DNA from: Eubacterium sp.
GTDB taxonomy: Bacteria > Bacillota > Clostridia > Lachnospirales > Lachnospiraceae
Reading direction: 5' to 3'
DNA: 40,304 nt
NCBI GenBank assembly: GCA_017614395.1
Contig: JAGABX010000035.1
Coordinates: 1 to 40,304 of the forward strand
Shown: positions 7,915 through 15,735 of the stretch, in pieces
Layout of the letters: every line of letters starts with the position of its first letter
Numbering within the stretch: the first letter of the stretch is position 1
Program-made: the position numbers and the translations under genes
The notes under the pieces: model-generated
Told to the model about the DNA's origin: nothing
Database searches by the model: none
What the model saw: the letters and a program-made list of their open reading frames with translations, nothing else

Positions 7915-9058
7915 CAAAATCTTTTATCTTGTCAAGGGCAATTTTCAAATTTTCGATAGAATAGGCGTATGAGATGCGCAGGAATCCCTCTCCGCAGTCG
8001 CCGAACGCCGTACCCGGAACCACCGCAACACGCTGTTCATTCAGCAATTTTGTGGCAAATTCCTCACTGGACATCCCCGTACTCCTGATATCAGGGAATA
8101 CATAAAAAGCACCGCGCGGCTCAAAACAGGTCAGCCCCATACCATTCAGTTCGTGAACAAGGAACCTTCTCCTCTCATCATAGCTGTCACGCATCATTTC
8201 AACATCCGAATCGCCGTTTCTCAGGGCTTCGATCGCCGCATACTGGCTGGTGGTCGGAGCGCACATAATGACATACTGATGGATCTTGATCATCTGTTTC
8301 AGTATTTTAACCGGCGCTGCCGCATATCCTAAACGCCAGCCGGTCATGGCAAATGCCTTTGAGAAGCCGTTTATCACAACCGTCCGCTCCTTCATCTCCG
8401 GAAGCGACGCTATGGATGTATGCCTCTCATCGCCGTAGGTCAGCTCGGCATATATCTCATCTGAAAGAACAAAAAGATCATGCCTCTTCACGATATCAGC
8501 TATAACCTGCAGCTCGTATTTAGTCATCACGGCGCCGGTCGGATTGTTCGGGAACGGCAGAACAACCATTTTTGTCCGCTCCGTAATGGCAGACTCCAAT
8601 TTCTCCGCGGTGAGTTTGAACTGATCCCCCGCATCCAGCGGCAATCTGACAGGTGTTCCGCCGGCCAGGATCACGCATGGCAGGTAGGAAACATAGCACG
8701 GCTCCGGTATTATCACCTCGTCGCCCGGATCGAGCATCACCCGGAAAGCAATGTCTATTGCCTCACTGCCCCCGACCGTGATAAATACCTCGTCAGGACT
8801 GTATTCTAATGAGAATCGGCGTTTCAGGTATTTCGTGATCTCCGTCCGCAGCTCTGACAAACCGGCGTTTGATGTATAAAAAGTACGGCCTTTTTCCAGA
8901 GCGTATATACCCTCCTCGCGGATATGCCAGGGAGTATCAAAATCCGGCTCGCCAACACCGAGGGAGATAACATCATCCATCGTGCTGGCAAGATCAAAAA
9001 ATCGCCTGATTCCGGAGGGCGCCAAACCCTGTACTGCTTGTGATAAAGGTTCTCTCAT
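7892..9058 (-). CDS. Class I/II PLP-dependent aminotransferase
   Basis: The 388-aa fold-type I enzyme would transfer an amino group between an amino acid and a 2-oxo acid. Visible family features are SLGVGEPDFDTP near the N-terminus, FPNNPTGAV, the PLP-binding lysine Lys234 in NGFSKAFAMTGWRLGYA, and an Arg near the C-terminus in FLRISYA that normally holds the substrate carboxylate. The sequence is of the general aspartate/alanine aminotransferase type; the substrate cannot be assigned. Its ATG overlaps the stop of the Lrp-like regulator by four bases (ATGA), so the two are translationally coupled. The regulator probably senses an amino acid tied to this enzyme. Confidence 0.93.
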   Translation of the reverse strand: MREPLSQAVQGLAPSGIRRFFDLASTMDDVISLGVGEPDFDTPWHIREEGIYALEKGRTFYTSNAGLSELRTEITKYLKRRFSLEYSPDEVFITVGGSEAIDIAFRVMLDPGDEVIIPEPCYVSYLPCVILAGGTPVRLPLDAGDQFKLTAEKLESAITERTKMVVLPFPNNPTGAVMTKYELQVIADIVKRHDLFVLSDEIYAELTYGDERHTSIASLPEMKERTVVINGFSKAFAMTGWRLGYAAAPVKILKQMIKIHQYVIMCAPTTSQYAAIEALRNGDSDVEMMRDSYDERRRFLVHELNGMGLTCFEPRGAFYVFPDIRSTGMSSEEFATKLLNEQRVAVVPGTAFGDCGEGFLRISYAYSIENLKIALDKIKDFVDTKKKM

Positions 9059-9540
9059 GGTGTTATCAACTGCCTTTCGTCGGTATCCCTCAACTTCTCA
9101 AGCGGGATTCCGTGCTGCTTGTACTTTTTCAGGACAAAATAAGTCGCACAGCTGACGACCGATTCCATGGGAGCTAATTTCTGCGTGACAAAACGGGCAA
9201 CCTCCTTCATGCTGCTCCCGTCTATTATCACCGTGAAGTCAAAATTTCCGCTCATCAGATAGACATCCTTGACCTCGTCAAACTGGTAAATTCGCGCTGC
9301 GATCTTGTCAAAGCCCCGCCCACGCTCAGGCGCAGTCTTGACCTCGATTACGGCTGTCACGCGCTCGTCTCCTGTTTTATCCCAATTGATCAGAGTCGGA
9401 TAGCCGCAGATTATCCCCTCCTCCTCCATATCATGGATCATCTCCCGGATTTCCTCCGGCGATGAATCGAGCATGACCGCCAAATCCTCCGAGGACAGAC
9501 GGGCATTTCGAGACAGGCTCTGGAGTATTTTATCTCTCAT
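9055..9540 (-). CDS. Lrp/AsnC-family transcriptional regulator
   Basis: The 161-aa protein has an N-terminal winged helix-turn-helix (about 1-55, with LSSEDLAVMLDSSPEEI) and a C-terminal RAM/AsnC ligand domain (about 65-145, with KDVYLMSGNFDFTVII). Such proteins form octamers or related rings and bind amino acids. GGAGGG lies before the start. The gene sits 21 nt after the AIR-synthase-like gene and overlaps the aminotransferase gene by 4 nt. It probably regulates this operon, which is inferred from position. Confidence 0.92.
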   Translation of the reverse strand: MRDKILQSLSRNARLSSEDLAVMLDSSPEEIREMIHDMEEEGIICGYPTLINWDKTGDERVTAVIEVKTAPERGRGFDKIAARIYQFDEVKDVYLMSGNFDFTVIIDGSSMKEVARFVTQKLAPMESVVSCATYFVLKKYKQHGIPLEKLRDTDERQLITP

Positions 9541-9561
9541 CGATTTCCCTCCATTTTATCA

Positions 9562-10575
9562 TTATGCTTTATTTAACACCTTGTACAACTCATCCGAACG
9601 CGACGGCTCGAGATAGCGTTTATCGAGACCATTCCGAACGATCCTGTCGGCGCCCTCGATAACATAACCGATCACAGACGCGTGAATGCCAGCGCTCTCC
9701 AGCATGTCAACAAGGAGATTTCCCTTTGGCGTTCCAATCAGCATGGATCCGCTGGACATCAACATATAAGGATTGATGTCAAACACCTCACAGATTTCTA
9801 TCGTCTCCTGGCGTACCGGAATTTTGTTTATATCCACCTCAAAACCGACACCGGACGCGACTCCCATCTCCCACAGGGCTCCGAAAATCCCTCCCTCGGT
9901 AACATCATGCATGGCGGACACCCCGACCTCACGGGCAATCTCACTCTCAGGCATGACATTCATCAACTCAGAAAAATCGAAGGCGGCATTAACTATATCA
10001 GCCGGAAGCCTTTCCTTCAGAAAATCACGTTTCTCAGAGGCCAGTATGGCTGTTCCCTCGAGACCTATCCATTTCGTGATCACGAGTTCGTCGCCGGGAG
10101 AAAGTCCCGATGGAGCCAGAAGTTCATCGCGGTTGGCCTTACCGACACCCGTTACGGAAAGCAAAGGTTTGTTAACAGCATCGGTTACAATCGTATCTCC
10201 GGCAAGCACCTCGACATTGTAGTGTTCAGAAAGCGTTGAAATATCAGAAATAATACGCCTCAGGTCGGATTCCTTACTGCCTATGGGCAACGCAATGTCA
10301 ACCAACAGTCCTATCATTTTTGCGCCTGCTGCAGCCACGTCATTCGCCGCGATCTGGAATGCGATCTTGCCGACCTCGTCTACCGCTCCCGCCATCGGAT
10401 CAATGGTAAATACAAACGCTTCATCATCACCAGCCTCGATAGCGGAACAATCCTCACCTACTCCGAGATGGATCAGCACCTCTGGGCGTTTTACTGTCAG
10501 ATGATTGAACACGGATCGCCGCATGACACGCTCGTTAACACGACCGATCTCCAATATATGGTCCTCATTCCCCAT
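9562..10575 (-). CDS. AIR synthase-like (HypE/ThiL/SelD superfamily) enzyme
   Basis: The protein (337 aa from the preferred start) has the two-domain build of the AIR synthase superfamily, ATP-using enzymes such as PurM, HypE, ThiL and SelD. Visible features are GVGEDCSAI near the N-terminus, the DIALPIGSKESDL and AGDTIVTDAV region, GDELVITKWIGLEGTAIL at the domain junction, and the C-terminal MHDVTEGGIFGALWEMG motif. It lacks the neighbours expected of hydrogenase, thiamine or selenium genes, so the reaction is unknown. I prefer the ATG at 10575, which follows GAGAGGA at good spacing. A GTG at 10623 would overlap the VanW-like gene by 4 nt and adds 16 atypical residues. Confidence 0.85.
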   Translation of the reverse strand: MGNEDHILEIGRVNERVMRRSVFNHLTVKRPEVLIHLGVGEDCSAIEAGDDEAFVFTIDPMAGAVDEVGKIAFQIAANDVAAAGAKMIGLLVDIALPIGSKESDLRRIISDISTLSEHYNVEVLAGDTIVTDAVNKPLLSVTGVGKANRDELLAPSGLSPGDELVITKWIGLEGTAILASEKRDFLKERLPADIVNAAFDFSELMNVMPESEIAREVGVSAMHDVTEGGIFGALWEMGVASGVGFEVDINKIPVRQETIEICEVFDINPYMLMSSGSMLIGTPKGNLLVDMLESAGIHASVIGYVIEGADRIVRNGLDKRYLEPSRSDELYKVLNKA

Positions 10576-10619
10576 TTCAATATCCTCTCTTGCAGCACAA
10601 ATCCACAGATAATCTGCTG

Positions 10620-12074
10620 TCACTCTGTCTGCTCATCCTCCGATGGTTCTTCCTCAGTCTCCGGCTCATCCTCTGTCTCGTCGGTTTTCGCGGGTTTTTT
10701 AGTTGCAACAGGTTCTCCCGAACCCTTGGTTACATACCGCGGCACCGCTTTGTATGAGCTGGTATTTATCTGTTTTTTCGTGGTCTCCCCGTTCTCGGTA
10801 ACTATTTTCCACAAAACCGCCTCATATCCGATATGCGCGCTCTGTGTCACCTGCATATACGTTGGTGGTTTTGTGGGATCAAATGTGACTATATCCTCGC
10901 CCGGTTCAATAGTTTTCAGAACCTCGGAAACAAACTCAACCGTGCGATCCGGACTCCGTGTTTCAGCGCCGTAAACAGTGAACCAGATAGTTCCTCCGCC
11001 TGCTTCACCCCGGATCAGAATCGGAACCTCCGAGTCGTTCCTGAACTTAAAATCCTTGTAATCACCGGCAATTGCGGCATCCATCGACGGCTTGACATAG
11101 CTGACGACCATGGAATGCGGGTATCTCGCCACAATCTCCAGCTCCGCGCGCAATACTGCGTTATACAGAGTCGTGGAAACCTGGCATACGCCTCCGCCTA
11201 TGGAGTCTACAACCTCACCCTTGCTGTATGATGGAGCGCTATAATAACCATTCTCCTCAGTCAACGGGGATATTGTGTCATGTACGGAAAAAGTTTCTCC
11301 CGGCATAACAACGCTTCCGTTGATCAATCTGGCGGCATTCGCAAGATTTTTCGAACGGGTAACATTACTCGACGTGTACTCTGTAGAAAAAGATCCTATT
11401 TTGTCCTTGCATCGACGCGCCATTTCATCAGTAACTGCCGGTTCCTTGACAGTCGTTATAGCCACTGCGGAAATATCACCTGTCGGTGTGTTGTCAATCT
11501 GCTCACGAACAGCCGCAACTGTCGCGTCCACATCGACTGACAAACCGGTTTTAGCCTTGGTGTATTTAATTGTGTCATCCTCGAGACGAACGGTCGCATC
11601 CACAGGCTTTTTAGTCTTTTTGCCGCACTTTTTCTTGACAAATTTAGTCAGTTTAGCCTCAGAATAGGTAAATGTCAGGGAATAATTTACATGCTCCTCC
11701 TCTATCCGTTTTACCTCTCTGAAATTTGAAAACAAATCTCCGTCCTTGCCTAAACGCATTGCCTGCTCGACAACATCGTTCTCCTCCAAACGGTATTCGA
11801 GTTCAGACATTGGCGTTTCAACCATATTGCCGCTGACATCAATATACAGGTTTCGATTGATCCTCCCGGATGCGAAATTATCAATTACGGATTGCGCCTG
11901 CTCGGCCGTCATCCCGCCGATATCGATATTCTCGACATATACACCATTGATGATCAGGTTCGGATCAGGTTTGTTCTGCATGAAAAAAATCATCACATAT
12001 GACGCGATCATCATCGCCATGATCAGAATGACGAGGAGTGCCGCGAGATAATGTGGCCTTTTTCGTTCGTTCAT
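10620..12074 (-). CDS. VanW-like membrane-anchored cell-wall protein with G5-like domain
   Basis: The protein (484 aa from ATG 12074, preceded by AGAGGTG) has one span near residues 9-31 and an outside region with two parts. The first (about 40-200) looks like the peptidoglycan-binding-like repeats seen before VanW domains. The second is the VanW domain, with MPGETFSVHD, GGGVCQVSTTLYNAVL and RYPHSMVVSYV. A G5-like segment follows (TIEPGEDIV... PRYVTKGSGEP), then an acidic Glu/Asp tail. Members of this family sit in the cell envelope; their role is unclear and a VanW domain alone does not show vancomycin resistance. It is the first gene of an operon with the AIR-synthase-like, Lrp and aminotransferase genes. 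Confidence 0.9.
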   Translation of the reverse strand: MNERKRPHYLAALLVILIMAMMIASYVMIFFMQNKPDPNLIINGVYVENIDIGGMTAEQAQSVIDNFASGRINRNLYIDVSGNMVETPMSELEYRLEENDVVEQAMRLGKDGDLFSNFREVKRIEEEHVNYSLTFTYSEAKLTKFVKKKCGKKTKKPVDATVRLEDDTIKYTKAKTGLSVDVDATVAAVREQIDNTPTGDISAVAITTVKEPAVTDEMARRCKDKIGSFSTEYTSSNVTRSKNLANAARLINGSVVMPGETFSVHDTISPLTEENGYYSAPSYSKGEVVDSIGGGVCQVSTTLYNAVLRAELEIVARYPHSMVVSYVKPSMDAAIAGDYKDFKFRNDSEVPILIRGEAGGGTIWFTVYGAETRSPDRTVEFVSEVLKTIEPGEDIVTFDPTKPPTYMQVTQSAHIGYEAVLWKIVTENGETTKKQINTSSYKAVPRYVTKGSGEPVATKKPAKTDETEDEPETEEEPSEDEQTE

Positions 12075-12109
12075 AAAAACACCTCTTGCCATTTTTCTCA
12101 AAATAGTTT

Positions 12110-12121
12110 ACAATATATTGT
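12110..12121. promoter_or_regulatory. 12-bp palindrome in the VanW operon leader
   Basis: ACAATATATTGT is a perfect palindrome between the predicted transcription start (about 12128) and the ribosome binding site. Its place suits a repressor operator, but AT-rich palindromes also arise by chance. Confidence 0.3.
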
Positions 12122-12134
12122 ATATAATTTGTAC

Positions 12135-12163
12135 ATTATAACACAATTTAGAAAAAAAGGCAA
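12135..12163 (-). promoter_or_regulatory. Sigma-A-type promoter for the VanW-AIR-Lrp-aminotransferase operon
   Basis: The minus strand has TTGCCT (12158-12163), 17 nt, then a perfect TATAAT (12135-12140). The predicted start near 12128 gives a leader of about 54 nt before the ATG at 12074. Confidence 0.65.
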
Positions 12164-12252
12164 CATTTTATACCTATTATTTTGGGAAAAAGTGCGATTT
12201 GCAGCAACCCGGACGTAGGTTTTTGATCCTTGTATCAGGCTGCGGTTTTTTC

Positions 12253-12354
12253 TCACGTACCCGCGATGGTTGCAATCAAACCTGCTACCATGGCTAAAAT
12301 AACTACGACGCAGATGATCGCAGCAATCCAGCGTTGCTTTTTACGTTTTAACAT
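12253..12354 (-). CDS. 33-residue single-span membrane peptide
   Basis: An ATG at 12354 follows AAAGGAGG with good spacing and opens a 33-codon frame ending in TGA. The N-terminus is strongly basic (MLKRKKQRW) and the rest is one hydrophobic helix (residues 9-31). This build resembles the short stressosome-associated membrane peptides of Firmicutes (Prli42 type), but at this length that is only a resemblance. The gene lies alone in the roughly 380-nt space between the divergent VanW-like and TPR-like genes. The rest of that space holds the VanW promoter, its palindrome and possible weak hairpins at 12200-12250. Confidence 0.6.
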   Translation of the reverse strand: MLKRKKQRWIAAIICVVVILAMVAGLIATIAGT

Positions 12355-12452
12355 CGGAACCTCCTTTCACTAAATAACGAAACAAATTGTTCCGCACGAT
12401 CAATTCTGTAACTGTATTTTTACGCAGCAATCATTCAATAGAGGAAATCATA

Positions 12453-13085
12453 ATGATAACTGTTCCTGTTTTTATAATTATATTCATCATTTTCATCGCA
12501 TGGACACAGTACGAGATGAAAAAGTCCTCACGCGAAGCCCAGAAGGTCGAGGACGCTTTCTGGGCGAGAGAGGAAGCGGCTAACCACGCTCCCAAACAGG
12601 ATATCTCAAACCTGCCGCTGCTGTCTTTTGACGAAACAGTAATACCGAAACCTCCGGAGGGTCTCATTGCCGACGGGGACGATATCTCATCATACATAAA
12701 GGAACTGACCGCGCTCATCCGTGAGCCGATGGTCGACCTGTCCGAATACACCAACACCGACCTGAAATTAGCATATGGTATCGGTAATTTTAAAACATTG
12801 TCCGACTACGACAGCAATTACAGTTCATTTTTACTGCTGATGACCAACCTCGCACGCGCATATGAGCGGCGAGAAATGCATGAGCTCGCCGTGGAGACCT
12901 ATCGTTCCGCCCTGAAATGCGGTTCTGTCAAACTGAACGATTACACCGGGTTGGCCGAGGTTTATCTGGCAATGGACGAGCCATCCCGTGTATCCGAACT
13001 GATCGAGGAGGTCGAAAACTCTGATAACCCTCGCAAGGACGGTGTCGTCGAGGCGCTGAGGCGGGTACTGGCGAAATATCAATGA
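12453..13085 (+). CDS. Membrane-anchored TPR-like protein of unknown function
   Basis: From the ATG at 12453 (AGAGGA 7 nt upstream) the protein has 210 residues. Residues 2-17 are hydrophobic and act as an anchor, followed by a basic, charged helix. The C-terminal half (about 120-205) alternates Ala, Leu, Tyr and Glu in the way of tetratricopeptide repeats, with segments such as LARAYERREMHELAVETYRS. This suggests a protein-protein interaction role near the membrane. An upstream in-frame start at 12387 adds 22 residues without a ribosome binding site. The gene is single and ends at a bidirectional terminator shared with tRNA-Lys. Confidence 0.8.
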   Translation: MITVPVFIIIFIIFIAWTQYEMKKSSREAQKVEDAFWAREEAANHAPKQDISNLPLLSFDETVIPKPPEGLIADGDDISSYIKELTALIREPMVDLSEYTNTDLKLAYGIGNFKTLSDYDSNYSSFLLLMTNLARAYERREMHELAVETYRSALKCGSVKLNDYTGLAEVYLAMDEPSRVSELIEEVENSDNPRKDGVVEALRRVLAKYQ

Positions 13086-13089
13086 TATA

Positions 13090-13121
13090 AAAAAAGTGCA
13101 GCTTCGTCTGCACTCTTTTTC
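13090..13121. terminator. Bidirectional intrinsic terminator
   Basis: AGTGCAG (13095-13101) and CTGCACT (13108-13114) form a 7-bp stem with a 6-nt loop. An A-tract on the left and a T-tract on the right flank it. It works on paper in both directions, ending the plus-strand TPR-like gene and the minus-strand tRNA-Lys transcript. Confidence 0.85.
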
Positions 13122-13129
13122 TGTTTGCA

Positions 13130-13202
13130 TGAGGCATCGGGGACTCGAACCCCGGACAACTTGATTAAAAGTCAAGTGCTCTACCACCTGAGCTAATGCC
13201 CC
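13130..13202 (-). tRNA. tRNA-Lys (anticodon TTT)
   Basis: The 73-nt minus-strand sequence folds as a tRNA. The acceptor stem is GGGGCAT with ATGCCTC, including one G-T pair. The D arm has AGCTCAGGTGGTAGAGC. The anticodon stem CTTGA/TCAAG holds the loop CTTTTAA with anticodon TTT, and the T arm has GGTTCGAGTCC. The CCA end is not encoded. It is a single tRNA gene with its own promoter and terminator. Confidence 0.97.
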
Positions 13203-13204
13203 AA

Positions 13205-13246
13205 TTATCGCGAAATATCGAATGTTTTCACGACATTTCGCGATAA
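13205..13246 (-). promoter_or_regulatory. 16-bp hairpin in the tRNA-Lys 5' leader
   Basis: TTATCGCGAAAT (13205-13216) and its exact inverse (13235-13246) extend by four further pairs to 13220/13231, one of them a G-U that pairs only in minus-strand RNA. This gives a 16-bp stem and a 10-nt loop. It starts about 2 nt after the predicted transcription start and ends 2 nt before the tRNA, so it fills the whole leader. It has no T-tract and is not a terminator. It may guide processing or be a protein site. Confidence 0.7.
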
Positions 13247-13254
13247 CAAAAGGT

Positions 13255-13283
13255 ATTTTAACATCTTTTCATCGATATGTCAA
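13255..13283 (-). promoter_or_regulatory. Near-consensus sigma-A promoter for tRNA-Lys
   Basis: The minus strand has TTGACA (13278-13283), 17 nt, then TAAAAT (13255-13260), one base from consensus. It lies directly after the GH9 stop codon and a small GGAATA/TATTCC hairpin. The predicted start is near 13248. Confidence 0.8.
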
Positions 13284-13301
13284 GGAATATTTATCTATTC
13301 C

Positions 13302-15611
13302 CTATTTCATCAGCCCCGCCAGAAGCAGTATCAACGGTGAGTTCCAATAGATCGTCACCTCGTTTGTCGAATAACTCTGGTCGGAATCAGCATAGCATTT
13401 TGCCGGTGGCTTGCCCTCTAATACTGTCTTCGCAAACGGATCCTCGAGAGACGAATCCGGCCCTCCGACGAGCATGCCCGGAATAGCCTTTCCTACCACC
13501 TGTGAGATGCGGTGATGCGGATGCTCAGGACTCTGGCTGCCGAAACCGGTCACAAAACAATATCCCGTCGCATTCTCACCCAGCAGGTATGACAGCTGTC
13601 TCTGCGCATATGTATTTCTCTCATTGCTTCCGTCAATCATATCTGCCATATAGAACAGTACACCGTCGTTCGCAATGCCGAGATTCGAACCCCACTCATA
13701 ATCATCCGAGCGATCAACCGCGTATGGATTGGCATCCGCTCCGGCTGCCGTTTTTTCAACTTTTTCATCCAACAGATCATACAGAGCCTTGACATTGTTG
13801 TTGGATTGCATTGTAAATTTCGGATTCATCAGCAGGGAATAGGTTCCGTAGAAACCGATTTTCTGCCAGCCGAGTCCCGTAACATCGGAGCCGTCCGCGA
13901 TATAATCCCCTAGAACTCCGGTTATGCTCTCATCGCCGGTTGTCCTGTACATCTCCGCTGCCGCCCAGAATCTCTCATCACCATCCTCAGGATCGGGATA
14001 CTCGCCCGTCACAACATCGGACGGATTGGAATAATTTATGGCGTCCGGATGAGTCTTCAGGTATTTCCATGATTTTTTAGCCGCCTTCAGATAACGCTTT
14101 GCCGCCTTTTTAAATTCAGCATTTTTAGTTCCGCCGTAGATTCTCGCTGCCAACGCCATTATCGCGGTAAAATCGGCAATCGCCGGTGTAGATGTAAAGC
14201 ATACAACCAGGTCGTCGGTCTCCTCCTCCGGAAATACCGTTGACGGGAAATTCTTGCAGGTAACCTTGTGATAAACCTTGCCCTCGTCATACTGCATTTT
14301 CAGCATCCAGTCGAGCTCATATTTTGCCTCCTGCAACAGATCATCAACACCGTCACCGCTCTGCGGAGTACCGACATCATCGATGATCCTTTTTCCGGAA
14401 TATGATTCATATGCGTATAGGACATCCGCTGCCGCCTTGGCTCCCGCAACGACGTAACGGCCATAGTCGCCCGCGTCGTGCCAGCCGCCTGACACATCAA
14501 TCGTCGTGTCATAATCCCAATACAGATGAGCCGTCTCCGTGTGGCATTTTTTATGTGCATATTTTCCGGCATATTTTTCATCAAGTTCCTCTCCGCAGCG
14601 CTGCAGATAAAGGAATTTTACTGCTTTTTTCAATAAATTGTCATATACATTTTTTGCTATCTTGAATTTAGGTGACTCAGCTCCGTCAGGCGTTTTGATC
14701 TTGTATGTTCCCGGTGTTTTGAAATCCGAGAAATCAACAACACGATCGGTCTCTCCTGCATTTGGATTATCAGTAGCAGTACCGAACGTTCCTGTGTAAA
14801 CCTCCTTGCCGGATTTTGCATCGACGATCGAGTAAGAATCCTGATCCATCGCCACATCGGCAAACACAGCCGTTTTAACGTCATCCGGACGGAATCCGAC
14901 CTGGTTTACCCTGATGCCGGTAGGATCGACCTCCTTCGCCACGACGACATTGCTGTCATCCGCGAGCTCGAGACGCATGTTGTCGAAAATGATCTGGTGC
15001 TCTCCGATTCCCTTGTCAGCTTTGCCGCCGTATCCGCAGTTGAACACGAGTCTCGGCGCAGGGTCTGACTGCTCCTTCATTGTAAATTTAAATGAATAAT
15101 GCTGCATCTCCTCAGTCAGCTTGATCGGTTTTTTAAAATAAGCGTGATAGTCGCCACCGTTCATCTGGAACCGGTTCAGGATCGTACGTGGAATGGTAGA
15201 ACGCGCGTCAAATGAAAAAGCATATTCCGCGCCCTCATTCAACTGGAATCCGTCATAGTAAATCTGGACACCGTGCTGCACCTCGCCGAGATCGGTTATG
15301 GTCAAAACCAATTCGCCGTTCTCAATAGTATCCGAGCCCGAACCGCCACTCTGTTTATAAATAGCCCATGATGGTCCTTTATCAAAACCGCCGTCCTTGA
15401 TCATGTTTCCGTCGTCGGGCTCGGCTGTAGGTTCCGGTTCGGGCGTCTCTGCCGCCGGCTCCTCAGTCGGTTCCTCCGTAGCCTCTGCCTCGACCTCCGG
15501 GTCCGGAGATGCGTCTTCCTTTTTCTCTTCATTTCCGCATGCGGCGCATGACAGCACCAGCGCGGTCACAGTCAATACCGCAATTCCCTTTTTCAATGCT
15601 TTACGGAACAT
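13302..15611 (-). CDS. GH9 family cellulase/endoglucanase lipoprotein with CBM4/9-like and CelD-N domains
   Basis: The 769-aa protein starts with a lipoprotein signal ending in CAAC-GN, with Cys25 the likely lipidated residue. An acidic Pro/Glu linker (27-68) leads into a carbohydrate-binding-like domain (about 70-220, with NMIKDGGFDKGPSW), then the Ig-like N-terminal domain typical of one GH9 group (RVNQVGFRPDD, about 228-315). The catalytic (alpha/alpha)6 domain carries GGWHDAGDYGRYV (Asp379, Asp382), HPHHRIS, and the acid Glu751 in YSTNEVTIYWNSP. All expected catalytic residues are present. Such enzymes cleave beta-1,4-glucans; here it would be held on the outer face of the membrane and act on short or soluble chains. 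A structured leader of 124 nt separates it from the preceding gene. Confidence 0.93.
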   Translation of the reverse strand: MFRKALKKGIAVLTVTALVLSCAACGNEEKKEDASPDPEVEAEATEEPTEEPAAETPEPEPTAEPDDGNMIKDGGFDKGPSWAIYKQSGGSGSDTIENGELVLTITDLGEVQHGVQIYYDGFQLNEGAEYAFSFDARSTIPRTILNRFQMNGGDYHAYFKKPIKLTEEMQHYSFKFTMKEQSDPAPRLVFNCGYGGKADKGIGEHQIIFDNMRLELADDSNVVVAKEVDPTGIRVNQVGFRPDDVKTAVFADVAMDQDSYSIVDAKSGKEVYTGTFGTATDNPNAGETDRVVDFSDFKTPGTYKIKTPDGAESPKFKIAKNVYDNLLKKAVKFLYLQRCGEELDEKYAGKYAHKKCHTETAHLYWDYDTTIDVSGGWHDAGDYGRYVVAGAKAAADVLYAYESYSGKRIIDDVGTPQSGDGVDDLLQEAKYELDWMLKMQYDEGKVYHKVTCKNFPSTVFPEEETDDLVVCFTSTPAIADFTAIMALAARIYGGTKNAEFKKAAKRYLKAAKKSWKYLKTHPDAINYSNPSDVVTGEYPDPEDGDERFWAAAEMYRTTGDESITGVLGDYIADGSDVTGLGWQKIGFYGTYSLLMNPKFTMQSNNNVKALYDLLDEKVEKTAAGADANPYAVDRSDDYEWGSNLGIANDGVLFYMADMIDGSNERNTYAQRQLSYLLGENATGYCFVTGFGSQSPEHPHHRISQVVGKAIPGMLVGGPDSSLEDPFAKTVLEGKPPAKCYADSDQSYSTNEVTIYWNSPLILLLAGLMK

Positions 15612-15666
15612 TTATTTTCCCCCTATATGATGAGATTTTCTGTTTTCCGGATGCTCGTATCAATCA

Positions 15667-15729
15667 GTTGCTATTCACGTCTGTCACTCTGCCATGCAGA
15701 AAAACCGGTGTGAACAGTAACGTCTGTCA
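15667..15729 (-). promoter_or_regulatory. Structured leader of the GH9 gene with inverted and direct repeats
   Basis: In the minus-strand RNA, GUUACUGUUCAC (15710-15721) can pair with GUGAAUAGCAAC (15667-15678) at 11 of 12 positions, one a G-U pair. The same stretch has a 10-nt direct repeat, ACGTCTGTCA on the plus strand at 15677-15686 and 15720-15729. It may be a folded RNA leader or a pair of regulator sites. No class is recognised. Confidence 0.4.
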
Positions 15730-15735
15730 TGATTG

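Noticed and set aside
12199-12252. Terminator or riboswitch between the VanW gene and the small peptide
   Set aside because: GCAGC and GCTGC can pair over a long loop, but stems are short and the T-tracts are not properly placed for either strand.
12831-13187. 118-codon minus-strand frame
   Set aside because: It runs across the tRNA-Lys gene and the terminator and is antisense to the TPR-like gene.
13205-13246. Intrinsic terminator of the GH9 gene
   Set aside because: The stem is strong but no T-tract follows on either strand, and it lies downstream of a near-consensus promoter reading into tRNA-Lys.
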